Made by a program: the position numbers and the translations under genes. From assembly GCF_039852015.1 (NCBI RefSeq), contig NZ_CP156627.1:1302001-1366000 (forward strand): a stretch of 64,000 bases of DNA, given 5' to 3'. Position 1 is the stretch's first letter; every line of letters starts with the position of its first letter. Below the pieces are notes generated by a model. The model was given only the letters and a program-made list of their open reading frames with translations. It was not told the origin of the DNA and made no database searches. This DNA comes from Robbsia sp. KACC 23696 (GTDB lineage Bacteria > Pseudomonadota > Gammaproteobacteria > Burkholderiales > Burkholderiaceae). Below are positions 1-8,960 of the stretch, piece by piece.

Positions 1-1143
1 CGACGCGCTCACCACATACGTCAACGCGATGGCGGTCGCCCGCACCGCTTTCGGGAACATCTCCGGGATCATGACCAGCACCGGAATGATCTGCCCCGTT
101 ACCAGGAGCGCCAGCAGTGCCGAAACCAGACATAGCATCGGCGCGGTCGGATGCGTGCTCACAAGCAGGAAAGCCGGGTAGATCAGGACGATCATTGCGG
201 ACCGCGCGATCAACAAGACCCGTTTGCGGCTGAAACGATCGGCGAGGCGTCCCATGATCGGCGCGGAAAGAAACATGATGACGGCACTGACCAGACCGGA
301 GAATACCGCCTGCGTCGGCGACATATGCAAGGACCGCACGGCGTGGGCCGGTAGAAAAAATGCCGTGACATAGACGGAGACGGAGCCGCCGAGTTCCGCA
401 AGCGTACAGACGACGGTCATCGGGAGGTGCGTCGACAGGACCGCGCGCAGTGCCGCGAAAGCAGGCTGCTTCGCGGCGGAGGCGGCGGTGGCCGCATCCA
501 ATGTTTCGTCCAGGCGGCTTCGAATGAGCATGCCGATCGGCGCGGCGAGGATGCCGAGCAGAAACGGCAGGCGCCAGCCCCAGGATGCGATCGCTTCCGT
601 GTCGAGCATGGTATTGATCAGCGTTGCCACGATAGAGCCGAGAACCAGGCCGAGCGCCGTGGCGGCGAAGTTCCAACTGGCGAAGAATGCACGATCATGG
701 GTGCCTGCGTATTCCATCAGCAAGGTCGTACCCGGCCCGAACTCGCCTCCGGCGGCAAAGCCTTGCAGCAGTCGTGCACCAAGCACGAGGAGCGGAGCGG
801 CAATGCCGATCATTGCATACGTCGGCGCGCCGGCGATCATGGCGCAGCTTAGGGCCATCAACGAGATCGTCAGCACCATCGCCTTTTTTCGGCCGACTCG
901 GTCGGCATAGGCGCCGATAACGATGCCTCCCACCGGGCGCACGACGAAGCCGACGCCGAACACGGCGATCGAAAGCAGGAATTGGCTCAGCGGCGAGAAT
1001 TGCGGAAAGAAAAGTTTCCCGATCTGGATCGAGAAGAAGCTGTAGATCGTAAAGTCATAGAACTCCAGTGCGGTGCCGATCGTCGTCGCGGCGATCACAT
1101 AGGTTCTGGAGGCATGCAATTTTGAGATGGATAGGGACGACAC
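1..1143 (-). CDS. MFS metabolite:H+ symporter (MHS family), C-terminus outside window
   Basis: Reading the minus strand from a GTG at 1143 gives an open frame of 381 codons that runs off the left edge, so the last part of the protein is missing. A GGGAG Shine-Dalgarno lies about 7 bases before the GTG. The N-terminus carries TALEFYDFTIYSFFS, then VGFVVRPVGGIVIGAYADRVGRKKA (the loop 2-3 signature of the major facilitator superfamily, with D-R-x-GRKK), LLQGFAAGGEFGPG and WGWRLPFLLG. These are hallmarks of the metabolite:H+ symporter branch (ShiA, ProP, CitA, KgtP), which imports organic acids or small zwitterions with protons. The substrate cannot be told from sequence. Its neighbour on the same strand (squalene-synthase-like) gives no functional clue. 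A second MHS transporter lies at 46934-48337. Confidence 0.85.
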   Translation of the reverse strand, partial: MSSLSISKLHASRTYVIAATTIGTALEFYDFTIYSFFSIQIGKLFFPQFSPLSQFLLSIAVFGVGFVVRPVGGIVIGAYADRVGRKKAMVLTISLMALSCAMIAGAPTYAMIGIAAPLLVLGARLLQGFAAGGEFGPGTTLLMEYAGTHDRAFFASWNFAATALGLVLGSIVATLINTMLDTEAIASWGWRLPFLLGILAAPIGMLIRSRLDETLDAATAASAAKQPAFAALRAVLSTHLPMTVVCTLAELGGSVSVYVTAFFLPAHAVRSLHMSPTQAVFSGLVSAVIMFLSAPIMGRLADRFSRKRVLLIARSAMIVLIYPAFLLVSTHPTAPMLCLVSALLALLVTGQIIPVLVMIPEMFPKAVRATAIALTYVVSAS

Positions 1144-1346
1144 GATCGACTCCCGATGAGCGCTGGAACGTGGTCGTTATCCTATATGAGAAAAAAATGA
1201 TTTTTCTCGGATACGATAAATTTTATGCGGCGTTGCGGATCGGAATCGGCTGGCGGGGGATGACGTGGTGCGGAGCGCCGTTCATTCGTCGGCAAGGTTG
1301 ATGGGCGCCCGCGGAAGGTTCCAATCGTCCTGCGATCATGCCGCGA

Positions 1347-2411
1347 TCAATGCGCCGATCGGCCCCGTATCTCCTCTTCGATAGCGCCGATCAGCCCGTT
1401 GATCCAGCGTTTCAGGGCGCGGTTAGAGGGCGCCAGCACGATTGATCGCGCGATGATGCGATAGACCTGTTTGCGCTTGATTTTCGAGACGTGTGCCGGA
1501 TCGAGCCAGGCTTCGTTCCGCGCTAGCAGCAGCAGCGTTTCGAGACCGATGACGATCGGCCAAAGGCAGGCAAGCCGCAATCGCAGCGAAAGCGCGGGGA
1601 TCGCGCACAGATAGGCGAGGCCTTCGCGAAACAGCGGCAAGGACCGCTCGATCAGCGAAAACAGCAGCGGCCGCGCGCGAACGCTGTTTGCCGGTGCGAG
1701 CAGATCCTGCGGCGTCAACGCGAAAGACGCGAGACTGTCGGCTGGAAAGTAGCAGCGACCGATGCGCAGATCCTTGCCGCAGTCGCGCAGGACATTCGTC
1801 ATCTGTAAGGCCTTTCCAAACGCGATCCCGCGCGCCATCATCGTGTCTGCGGGATGCGGCAAGGTATTCGGCAAATGCGCATACGTCATCGTCGTCCAGA
1901 ATTCGCCGACGCAGCCCGCCACGAGATAGGTATAACGATCGAGCGCGGACCAGTCGGGCAAGGCGACGATATCGCCGGACTGTTCGTCGGGGAAGGTCCG
2001 CAGATCGAACTCCATGCCGTCGCTGAGCGTGGAGACGATGTCGCGGACCGCGCGGCGATCCGATTCGGACAGTTGCATCAGCACGGCAAGCGCCGGCTCC
2101 AGCGACTGGAGCAGGGCTTTTTCATCCGATTGCGTCTGTTGCGACGCGACCTCGGTTTCGAGACGGCGTAGCGTTTCGGTGTCCGGCGGCGCACCCGCGA
2201 CCCATTCGCGCAAGGCGAGCAGCAGGCCGAGCCGCTGCGGCGGCGCGATCAGCGAGGTGTCGGCGATCGTGTCGGCCGCGCGCGCAAGCAGATAGGCCAG
2301 ACCGATCGGGTCCCGCATCCCGGCCGGCAGGATGTTCAAGGTCAGATAGAACGAGCGGGACACGCCTTTCAACAGCGGCCCGAGAAGGAATTCCCGTGTG
2401 GGGTGCGGCAT
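1347..2411 (-). CDS. Squalene/phytoene synthase family protein, squalene-synthase (FDFT) type
   Basis: The 354-residue product has both aspartate-rich motifs of trans-isoprenyl head-to-head synthases: DTIAD (about residues 47-51, in ARAADTIADT) and RDCGKD (about residue 210, in MTNVLRDCGKDLRIGRCYFP), plus the SRSFYLTLNILP opening and the YLVAGCVGEFWT segment. These bind Mg2+ and the diphosphates of two farnesyl-PP molecules. The length (about 350) and the MRDPIGLAYLLARAADTIAD region resemble full-length squalene synthases more than the shorter HpnC/HpnD pair of hopanoid loci. I chose the ATG at 2411; an in-frame TTG lies 7 codons upstream and neither has a clear Shine-Dalgarno. No hopanoid genes are in the window, so whether the product is squalene or another C30/C40 head-to-head terpene is inference. 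Confidence 0.8.
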   Translation of the reverse strand: MPHPTREFLLGPLLKGVSRSFYLTLNILPAGMRDPIGLAYLLARAADTIADTSLIAPPQRLGLLLALREWVAGAPPDTETLRRLETEVASQQTQSDEKALLQSLEPALAVLMQLSESDRRAVRDIVSTLSDGMEFDLRTFPDEQSGDIVALPDWSALDRYTYLVAGCVGEFWTTMTYAHLPNTLPHPADTMMARGIAFGKALQMTNVLRDCGKDLRIGRCYFPADSLASFALTPQDLLAPANSVRARPLLFSLIERSLPLFREGLAYLCAIPALSLRLRLACLWPIVIGLETLLLLARNEAWLDPAHVSKIKRKQVYRIIARSIVLAPSNRALKRWINGLIGAIEEEIRGRSAH

Positions 2412-2545
2412 GACAATTCGAATGGACGGCAAAATCGCGCAGTCGAATTGTAACGCGGATCGGGGCGTGCTCTCGTCGAGTCCGCTCTGTCAGCGAGCAT
2501 ATCGCGCGCAAAACGCGTGGCGCAAACGGCGCAAAGACGCTGCGC

Positions 2546-3127
2546 CTAGGGAGCGATCCACCCACCTTGCCATGTCGTCCCGTCCCGCTCGAAGCGGGCG
2601 CGCGCATGCAGGTTTCGGTCCGATAGATCGAGCCAATCGACGCAGTCGAGTGTGACGTCGACGATGCAGAAGTGCGCATAGCCGAGTGGTGCCGACGCAT
2701 TGTCGGCGGTGTGCGCTTGCGGCGCGGCATCGCCGGGCTGGTCGATCGACGTACCGGGGGGAACCCGTCCTTGATAATCGATCAGCGCATGGTCTGCGAG
2801 GGTCTCCCATGCTTGACGCCTTGCCGCATCGGGCGCGAGTGTCGCGCGCCCTTTCATGCGAAGTTGCGTCCGCGTTTCGGCGTCATACCCGACCAAGGCA
2901 ATCCGAGGGTCGCGTTGCAGCGCCCCGATTTTTGGTGAGCGATTGTCCGAATAGAAGCGGATTCGGTGGTCGGCAGCGGACACTTCACGCAGCACGACCG
3001 TGCGCACGTCGGGCGCGCCGTCGGGATCGATCGTGGCCGCTTGGAGTAGACCGAAGGCCGCACGCGACGGCGCTCCAGCCCCGGCGAGACGCGCCCATAT
3101 CAGAGGAAGAAGCTGCGTGAGTGGCAT
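2546..3127 (-). CDS. Pyridoxamine 5'-phosphate oxidase-like FMN-binding protein (Alr4036 type)
   Basis: A 193-residue split-barrel flavoprotein. The N-terminal half has the PNPOx-like pattern DGAPDVRTVVLREVSAADHR, then FYSDNRSPKIGALQRDPRIAL and QLRMKGRATL; in the family the R-T-V-V-L and SPK segments contact FMN phosphate. The C-terminal end NLHARARFERDGTTWQGGWIAP resembles the C-terminal W-x-x-x-x-L-x-P closing motif of PNPOx-type proteins. The open frame extends upstream to 3688 but that part is a shadow of the neighbouring monooxygenase; the ATG at 3127 has GGGAC 7 bases before it. Proteins of this branch are often annotated as pyridoxamine oxidases without proof; true PdxH is longer in the substrate-binding region, so the catalytic activity is left open. 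Confidence 0.75.
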   Translation of the reverse strand: MPLTQLLPLIWARLAGAGAPSRAAFGLLQAATIDPDGAPDVRTVVLREVSAADHRIRFYSDNRSPKIGALQRDPRIALVGYDAETRTQLRMKGRATLAPDAARRQAWETLADHALIDYQGRVPPGTSIDQPGDAAPQAHTADNASAPLGYAHFCIVDVTLDCVDWLDLSDRNLHARARFERDGTTWQGGWIAP

Positions 3128-3216
3128 AACTTGTCCCGCGCGAAATTTCTTATCATAGCGCAACGCAGCGAGGCGATCGGATCGATGGCGACGCGCCCTG
3201 CCGTGCCTAGAATCCA

Positions 3217-4239
3217 TCAGCGCCAACCCAGGCCCGGCGCAACGTGCGTCAGAATCGACTCCAGTACATGCACGTTGTAATCGACGCCCAGTTGATTCGG
3301 CACGGTCAGCAAGACCGTGTCCGCTTCCGCTATCGCCTCGTCCTGCGCCAGTTGCGCGATGAGCGTGTCCGGTTCGGCCGCATAGCTGCGGCCGAATATC
3401 GAGCGCTTCTGCGGATCGAGAAAGCCGAACTGATCTTCGCCGTCGCCGTTGCCACCAAAATAGGCGCGGTCGCGATCGTTGACGAGTGCAAAGATGCTGC
3501 GGCTGACGGAGACCCGCGGGGGACGGCTGTGCCCGGCCTCCTGCCATGCTTGCCGATACGCGCGAATCTGCCGGGCCTGCTGGACGTGGAATGGTTCGCC
3601 CGTTTCGTCGTCTTTCAGCGTCGAACTTTGGAGATTCATACCCAATTTGGCCGCCCAGATCGCGGTCGCGTTCGAGCTGGCGCCCCACCAGATCCGCTCG
3701 CGCAGGCCCTCCGAGAACGGCTCCAGACGCAGCGACCCGGGCGGGTTCGGGAACATCGGGCGCGGATTCGGTTCGGCGAAGCCCTCGCCGCGAAGCAGAT
3801 CGAGCAGGACGGTCGTGTGTTTTCGCGCCATGTCCGCATCGGTCTCGCCGTCCGCCGGCTGATAACCGAAATAGCGCCAGCCGTCGATGACCTGTTCGCC
3901 GGATCCCCGGCTGATCCCGAGTTGCAGGCGTCCTGCCGCGATCAAGTCGGCGGCCGCGGCGCTTTCGGCCATATAGAGCGGATTTTCATAGCGCATATCG
4001 ATGACGCCCGTTCCTATCTCGATATGACGCGTGCGCGCGCCTACCGCCGCCAGCAGTGGAAAAGGCGATCCGAGCTGGCGGGCGAAGTGGTGTACGCGGA
4101 AATAGGCACCGTCGACGCCGAGCGCTTCCGCTGCGACGGCAAGGTCGATCGACTGCAGTAACGCGTCGCCGCCGGAGCGGGTTTGCGACTGCATGGACGG
4201 ATTCCAATGACCAAACGATAAAAACCCGATCTTCTTCAT
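3217..4239 (-). CDS. LLM class flavin-dependent oxidoreductase (bacterial luciferase-like monooxygenase)
   Basis: The 340-residue product starts MKKIGFLSFGHW and shows the TIM-barrel pattern of luciferase-like monooxygenases: GGDALLQSIDLAVAAEALGVDGAYFRVHHF (strand 2 with the conserved H-H), RTRHIEIGTGVIDMRYENPLYMAE, and AAGRLQLGISRGSGEQ, the flavin-phosphate-binding segment. It should use reduced FMN or F420-like cofactor supplied by a separate reductase. The ATG at 4239 has AGGAC about 8 bases upstream; the longer frame to 4326 is not supported. It is followed on the same strand, 90 bases on, by the PNPOx-like flavoprotein (2546-3127); a flavin-handling pair is possible but not shown. The substrate is unknown. 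Confidence 0.85.
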   Translation of the reverse strand: MKKIGFLSFGHWNPSMQSQTRSGGDALLQSIDLAVAAEALGVDGAYFRVHHFARQLGSPFPLLAAVGARTRHIEIGTGVIDMRYENPLYMAESAAAADLIAAGRLQLGISRGSGEQVIDGWRYFGYQPADGETDADMARKHTTVLLDLLRGEGFAEPNPRPMFPNPPGSLRLEPFSEGLRERIWWGASSNATAIWAAKLGMNLQSSTLKDDETGEPFHVQQARQIRAYRQAWQEAGHSRPPRVSVSRSIFALVNDRDRAYFGGNGDGEDQFGFLDPQKRSIFGRSYAAEPDTLIAQLAQDEAIAEADTVLLTVPNQLGVDYNVHVLESILTHVAPGLGWR

Positions 4240-4385
4240 GGCGAAATGTCCTGCGTGAATGGCGGTATTGCATGCCGCGGCAGGGGACGCGGCGAAGGCG
4301 CGCCATGCCGTGACAAGTCGACGCACGCATTATCGATCTATTACGACAAGGTGTCTTTTTTGGGAAATGCCCCGGCTTCGGACGC

Positions 4386-4412
4386 TACATTTTTCCGTCG
4401 AACGACCGTTAA
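4386..4412 (+). promoter_or_regulatory. Possible sigma-28 (FliA) promoter of the chemoreceptor gene
   Basis: TACA at 4386-4389 followed by exactly 15 bases and ACCGTTAA at 4405-4412 resembles the flagellar sigma-28 consensus TAAA-N15-GCCGATAA (3/4 and 6/8 matches). It lies about 105 bases before the ATG of the methyl-accepting chemotaxis protein, a class commonly transcribed by FliA. This is a motif match by eye only. Confidence 0.35.
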
Positions 4413-4517
4413 CCGGTGAGTATCTCCAGAAACGGCGCTCCACCGCTTGTTCGGGGCCGCTGCCGCGTCTGCAGTTCTGCAGCGCACCCGCTGCTTCTTA
4501 TCGTTTCACATTCCTCC

Positions 4518-6041
4518 ATGAAGCTCAGTTTCAAGATTCCGCTCGCGTTCGCGTGCGCCATTGTCTGCGTGTTTGCGGCCGCCGGTTACGGCATTTATAT
4601 GCTGAACGGCGCCCTCGATCAGTATCGTCTGGAGGTTCAGCAAGGCGTCCAGAACGAGCGGATGGTGTCGGCCACGCTGGTCGAGTTCAAGCTCCAGGTG
4701 CAGGAATGGAAAGACACGCTGCTGCGGGGCAAGGATTCGGCCGCGCGCGCGAAGTATTGGGGCGCCTTCCAGCAACGCGAAGCGCGCGTCGACCAGATGA
4801 CGGCCGCGCTGCGCGACCGCTTGCCGGCCGGACCGAGCCGCGATCTCGTCGATCAGTTCGGCGATGCCCACCACACGATGGGGCAAGGCTATCGTAAGGG
4901 ATATGACGCCTTCGTCGCCGCGAACTTCGATCCGGTCCCGGGCGACATCGCCGTTGCCGGCGTCGATCGCGCACCGGCGGCGCTTCTCGAAAAAGCGGCG
5001 CACGATATCGCCGCGTCGAGCGCTGCCGTCTCGGAAAATGCCGATCGTCAGGCACGGCGCGCCACGCTGTCGAGCGTCTTGCTGATGCTCGTTGCGGCGG
5101 CGCTGGCCTTGGCCGGCAGCTTCCGCTTCAGTCGCTCGGTGTCGGGGCCGTTGCGGCGGGCGCTCGATTGCGCGCAAGCCGTGGCCGCCGGCGACTTGTC
5201 GCAGACGGTGGGGAGTACGGGGCGTGACGAAATCGCGCAGTTGCTGCAGGCTTTGGAGCATATGCAGAATAGCTTAGCGAGCGTGGTGCGTGAAGTACGG
5301 TTGAGCGCCGAAGGCGTGGCTGCCGCGAGTACCGAAATTGCCGCGGGCAATCTCGACCTTTCGTCGCGTACCGAAGAGCAGGCAGCGGCGTTGGGCGAAA
5401 CCGCCGCCAGCCTGAGTCATATCACGCGTACCGCCCGCGACAACGGCGATCAGGCGCAGCAGGCCAGCGGTCTCGCGGGCCGTGCATTCACGACCGCGGA
5501 GCGCGGAGAGCAGGCGATCGGGCGCATGGCTAACACGATGCGCGATATCGAAACCCGCTCCGCGCGTGTCTCGGAAATCATTGGTGTCATCGATGGGATC
5601 GCCTTCCAGACCAATATTCTTGCACTGAACGCGGCCGTGGAAGCGGCGCGCGCCGGTGAGCAGGGCCGCGGCTTCTCCGTCGTCGCGGCGGAGGTGCGTG
5701 GCCTGGCCCAGCGTAGCGCGCAGGCGGCGAAGGAAGTCAAAGCACTGATTCTGGAGTCGTCGCAGAGCGTCCGGGCGGGTGCGTCCCTGGTTGCGGAGGC
5801 CGACACCGTCATTGTCGATATCGTCGGGAATGTCCGTTCCGTGTCCGACATCATCGGGCGCATCTCGACGGCATCGAACGAACAATCGGTGGGCATCGAG
5901 CAGGTGGATCAGGCCATTACGCAACTGGACAGCGTGACGCAGCAAAATGCGGCACTCGTCGAGGAAGCATCCGCCGCCGCCCAGGCGCTGGCCAGTCAGG
6001 CGAACGCACTGCGCGAATCGGTGGCCGTGTTCCGGCTGTGA
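4518..6041 (+). CDS. Methyl-accepting chemotaxis protein (Tar/Tsr-like topology)
   Basis: A 507-residue chemoreceptor. Residues about 8-28 form the first membrane helix (LAFACAIVCVFAAAGYGIYML), a roughly 150-residue periplasmic helical sensor domain follows, then a second membrane helix (SSVLLMLVAAALALAGSF), a HAMP domain (SGPLRRALDCAQAVAAGDLSQTV) and the signalling coiled coil with the invariant hairpin tip around [38 protein letters not shown]. No C-terminal NWETF pentapeptide is present. I start it at ATG 4518, directly before the first membrane helix; a GTG at 4416 would add 34 residues of non-typical sequence. No convincing Shine-Dalgarno precedes 4518. The ligand is unknown. It stands alone, ending convergently against the phosphonate transporter genes. 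Confidence 0.88.
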   Translation: MKLSFKIPLAFACAIVCVFAAAGYGIYMLNGALDQYRLEVQQGVQNERMVSATLVEFKLQVQEWKDTLLRGKDSAARAKYWGAFQQREARVDQMTAALRDRLPAGPSRDLVDQFGDAHHTMGQGYRKGYDAFVAANFDPVPGDIAVAGVDRAPAALLEKAAHDIAASSAAVSENADRQARRATLSSVLLMLVAAALALAGSFRFSRSVSGPLRRALDCAQAVAAGDLSQTVGSTGRDEIAQLLQALEHMQNSLASVVREVRLSAEGVAAASTEIAAGNLDLSSRTEEQAAALGETAASLSHITRTARDNGDQAQQASGLAGRAFTTAERGEQAIGRMANTMRDIETRSARVSEIIGVIDGIAFQTNILALNAAVEAARAGEQGRGFSVVAAEVRGLAQRSAQAAKEVKALILESSQSVRAGASLVAEADTVIVDIVGNVRSVSDIIGRISTASNEQSVGIEQVDQAITQLDSVTQQNAALVEEASAAAQALASQANALRESVAVFRL

Positions 6042-6063
6042 GTCTGCGGCCGATGTGTCTCGA

Positions 6064-6108
6064 AATAAGGCGGATCGGCGACGATATGCCGACCCGGCCG
6101 ACCTTATT
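6064..6108. terminator. Possible bidirectional terminator between chemoreceptor gene and phnE
   Basis: AATAAGG at 6064-6070 and CCTTATT at 6102-6108 are a perfect inverted repeat flanking an inner GC-rich pair (CGGC...GCCG). With A-rich and T-rich ends on the two strands it could terminate both convergent genes. It overlaps the stop codon of phnE. Confidence 0.4.
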
Positions 6109-6970
6109 GCACCTTCGATCTCAGATAAGACGATCCCCGTTCGGCACCGGTGACTAGCACGAAGGTGATGATCAGCAATAGCGAGACGGTCTGGTAGTCG
6201 AAGAGATTCATCGCCGTCAATAACTCGAAGCCGATGCCGCCGGCACCGACAAAGCCCAGCACCAGCGACGATCGCAAGTTTTCATCGAAGCGATACAAGG
6301 TGATGCCGAGCAGCGACGGCAGCACGCCGGGCACCACCGCATGCGTGAAGATCTGCAGACGGCTGGCACCGGTCAGCGACAGCGCATCCACGGGCCCCAT
6401 GTCCATATCCTCGATCACCTCGGAGAACAGGCGACCCAGCATGCCGATCGAATGCACGGCCAGGGCCAAGGCGCCCGGAAACGGCCCGAGCCCTACGGCA
6501 GTGACGAACAGCAAGGCCCAGACGAGGTCCGGCACGACCCGCGTTATTCCGATAAAGGCCCGCGATGCGTAGTACAGCGGCTTGGCCGGGCTAACGTTGC
6601 TGGCGGAAAAAATCGCAAGCGGAAAAGCGAAAATGACCGCGCCTACCGTCCCGAAAATAGCCAGGTCGATGGTTTCAAGCACCGGGTGCAGGCTTTCTTT
6701 CAGTTTATGGACATCGGGCGGCCAGGACCGAGACAGGATGTCGAGCATGCCGTGCACGCCCGTCAGCAGATCTTGCGGCCGCGCCTGGACGACATAAAAG
6801 GACTGTGCGAGCAGGGCGGCGCCCAGCAGCAGCATCACGAAGGTCAAGGGCGCCACGCGCGAGCGGCGACGCCACGCCTGTGCCGCCGCTTCGACGTCTC
6901 TGGACGGCGTGGCGCGGTGCGTTCCCGTCCGCGGAGCGGGCGGAGCAAAAGGGGGAAGGGCTCGACTCAT
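6104..6970 (-). CDS. phnE: Phosphonate ABC transporter permease PhnE
   Basis: 288 residues. After a basic cytoplasmic N-terminus the first membrane helix is VAPLTFVMLLLGAALLAQSFYVV; four or five more follow, including LAIFGTVGAVIFAFPLAIF and the ABC permease EAA-type loop GASRLQIFTHAVVPGVLPSLLG. The ITRVVPDLVWALLFV and VGAGGIGFELLTAM stretches are typical of PhnE. It forms the inner membrane channel of the PhnCDE importer. Its ATG overlaps the phnC stop codon by four bases (ATGA), so the two are translationally coupled. It is the last gene of the minus-strand C-P lyase transcription unit. Confidence 0.93.
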   Translation of the reverse strand: MSRALPPFAPPAPRTGTHRATPSRDVEAAAQAWRRRSRVAPLTFVMLLLGAALLAQSFYVVQARPQDLLTGVHGMLDILSRSWPPDVHKLKESLHPVLETIDLAIFGTVGAVIFAFPLAIFSASNVSPAKPLYYASRAFIGITRVVPDLVWALLFVTAVGLGPFPGALALAVHSIGMLGRLFSEVIEDMDMGPVDALSLTGASRLQIFTHAVVPGVLPSLLGITLYRFDENLRSSLVLGFVGAGGIGFELLTAMNLFDYQTVSLLLIITFVLVTGAERGSSYLRSKVQ

Positions 6971-7842
6971 CGTGCCTCCGATCGGTACAGATTGGCGATT
7001 TGCGCGTTGTCGACGCGGGCGGCGGGGGCGTCGAATGCCACTTCGCCGCGATGCAGGCCGATCAAGCGATCGGCGTAACGTTGCGCCAATTCCGGCTGGT
7101 GCAGCACGCAGATGACGGCGAGGCCTTCTTCGCGAGCGAGGCGTTGCAGCAGGCGCATGACTTCGTCGGCGGCTTCCGGATCCAGGCTCGCGAGCGGTTC
7201 GTCGGCAAGCAGGACTTGCGGACGTTGCGTCAGCGCGCGTGCAACCGCGACGCGCTGTGCCTGACCGCCGGACAGCGTACCGGCACGTTGCGCGGCGAGA
7301 TGCAGCAGACCGACTTCATCGAGATACGCCAGGGCCGGCGTAATCTCTTCCCGCGGCAGACGCCCCAACGCCGTCGTCCAAGTGCGATGCCGGCCCAGGC
7401 TGCCAGTGCACACATTCGCCAATACGCTGCGGCGCTTGACGAGGTTGGCGTGCTGCGAAATCAGCGCCACCGGGAGTCGTGCGACACGGAGCGCCTCGCC
7501 GGACAAGGCAGCAAGATCCTGCCCGGCGACATGAATGTGGCCGCTGGTAGGCTGGAGCAGGCCGACGACGCATTTCATCAACGTCGACTTGCCGCAGCCG
7601 TTTGCGCCGAGCACGGCGATCAACTCGCCGGGTGCCACCTCCAGGTCGATGTGCTTCAATGCGGTATGGCCATTGGGATAGCGCATCGACAAGGCGTTGA
7701 CTGCCAGGCCGCCCGGGACGCTACGCAGCCGCGGCGTGGCGACGGTGCCCGTCACGCCGGTCGTCGGTAGGGATAGCGCGCCGGCCGGCGCCGCGTGCGC
7801 GCCCGATTGTCGTCCCGGCGCGGTTCTCAGAAAGGCGTTCAT
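6967..7842 (-). CDS. phnC: Phosphonate ABC transporter ATP-binding protein PhnC
   Basis: 291 residues. Walker A GANGCGKST, ABC signature LSGGQAQRVA, Walker B VLLADEP, the D-loop LASLDPEA and the switch histidine in VLHQPE are all intact. It powers phosphonate import with PhnE and PhnD. The first 45 or so residues before LSMRYPNG are an Ala/Gly/Thr-rich extension not usual for the family. The longer open frame to 8082 is a shadow of phnD; the ATG at 7842 overlaps the phnD stop by four bases, which supports this start. Confidence 0.93.
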   Translation of the reverse strand: MNAFLRTAPGRQSGAHAAPAGALSLPTTGVTGTVATPRLRSVPGGLAVNALSMRYPNGHTALKHIDLEVAPGELIAVLGANGCGKSTLMKCVVGLLQPTSGHIHVAGQDLAALSGEALRVARLPVALISQHANLVKRRSVLANVCTGSLGRHRTWTTALGRLPREEITPALAYLDEVGLLHLAAQRAGTLSGGQAQRVAVARALTQRPQVLLADEPLASLDPEAADEVMRLLQRLAREEGLAVICVLHQPELAQRYADRLIGLHRGEVAFDAPAARVDNAQIANLYRSEAR

Positions 7843-8744
7843 AGTTTGCTGAGATCGATATGCAGCGTACTGACGAGCGCGCGGATCGGATCGTAGGACG
7901 CATCGGTTTGCGGAACCGTCTTCAGCGCCGGCGTGGCGTTCGCCGCCATGAACTTCTGCGCGTCTTCCGGTAGTTCGTGCAGATCCAGGTTTTGCAGCAC
8001 GGTCGTCAACTTGGCCTTGAAGTCGGCCGGCAAGGCGCCGCGCACGGCAATCGGATCGACCGGAATCGGATCCGATTGCCACAGCGTGACGAAGGCGCTC
8101 GGATCGTATTCCTTGTGCAGCTTGGCGCTGTCGATTTCTTCACTGTTCAGCTCGCCCGCCTTCACCTTATGGTTGCGGATCGCTTCGAAAGAAGCGGTGT
8201 GGCTGCCGGCATAAAGCGCGCGTACGCCCGAATCCGGATCGATGCCCGCCTTCTTCAGGCCGAACGCCGGAAACAAGTGGCCGGACGTCGAGCTGGGATC
8301 CGAGTAGGCGAACGATTGCCCCGCCACGTCGGCGATCTTCGTCAGACCCGATCCGGGCCACGTGACGATCGATGCCGTGTACGTCGAGGGCTTGCCGGCC
8401 ATGTCGGCAAAGGTTGCGACGGCTTCCGCATGCGCGACCTGATGGGCGAGTACATAGCCGAGCGGACCGAACTGACCGATATCGAGCTTGTTATTGCGCA
8501 TCGCTTCGATCTCGGCGTTATAGCTGGTGGCGACGTACACCTGGACCGGACAACCTAGTTTCTTCGAGATCAGCTCGCCGATCGATTTATAGACCGGGAT
8601 CATCCGAGCCGATGTTTCATAGGGCTCGACACCAAAGCGCACCGTGCCGTCGCCGGGGCAGGCCGGCGCGGCGTGCGCGGCGCCGGCAGTCAGCAGCGTA
8701 CCGAACGAAACCAGCAGGGAAGTGGCAAAAGTCTTGACGTTCAC
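7839..8744 (-). CDS. phnD: Phosphate/phosphonate ABC transporter substrate-binding protein PhnD
   Basis: 301 residues with a cleavable signal peptide (cut after AGAAHA). The body has the PhnD/ThiY-type periplasmic binding fold: VRFGVEPYE, NNKLDIGQFGPLGYVLA, YTASIVTW and the ligand-contacting SYSDPSSTSGHLFP-like segment (FAYSDPSSTSGHLFPA), where the S-T-S-G loop binds the phosphonate group. Start is GTG at 8744 with AGGA 6 bases upstream. It lies 216 bases after phnM1 on the same strand, so it could be the distal part of the phn operon or have its own promoter. Confidence 0.93.
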   Translation of the reverse strand: MNVKTFATSLLVSFGTLLTAGAAHAAPACPGDGTVRFGVEPYETSARMIPVYKSIGELISKKLGCPVQVYVATSYNAEIEAMRNNKLDIGQFGPLGYVLAHQVAHAEAVATFADMAGKPSTYTASIVTWPGSGLTKIADVAGQSFAYSDPSSTSGHLFPAFGLKKAGIDPDSGVRALYAGSHTASFEAIRNHKVKAGELNSEEIDSAKLHKEYDPSAFVTLWQSDPIPVDPIAVRGALPADFKAKLTTVLQNLDLHELPEDAQKFMAANATPALKTVPQTDASYDPIRALVSTLHIDLSKL

Positions 8745-8960
8745 TTGTTTTCCTATCTTTTTAAAAGAACAGCAGGTGAAGAAGCAGACGAAGCACCAGG
8801 CGTAGAATCAGGCCGGAACCGGGGTGGGGCGTTAATGCGAGACGAAAGACCGTCGCCAGCCTTTCTTCCCATGAAAAACGATTCGGATTGCGAAATATAA
8901 GTTGCCGTCTTGTATCATCGTAGTGTGAAGATATGTAGCGCTTGTGACAGGCGCGTTTCG

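Noticed and set aside
8933-8950. Possible Pho box upstream of phnD on the minus strand (CTGTCAC-AAGC-GCTACAT)
   Set aside because: The first unit fits but the second matches only 3 of 7 positions, so I do not call it; the gap may still hold a promoter for phnDCE.
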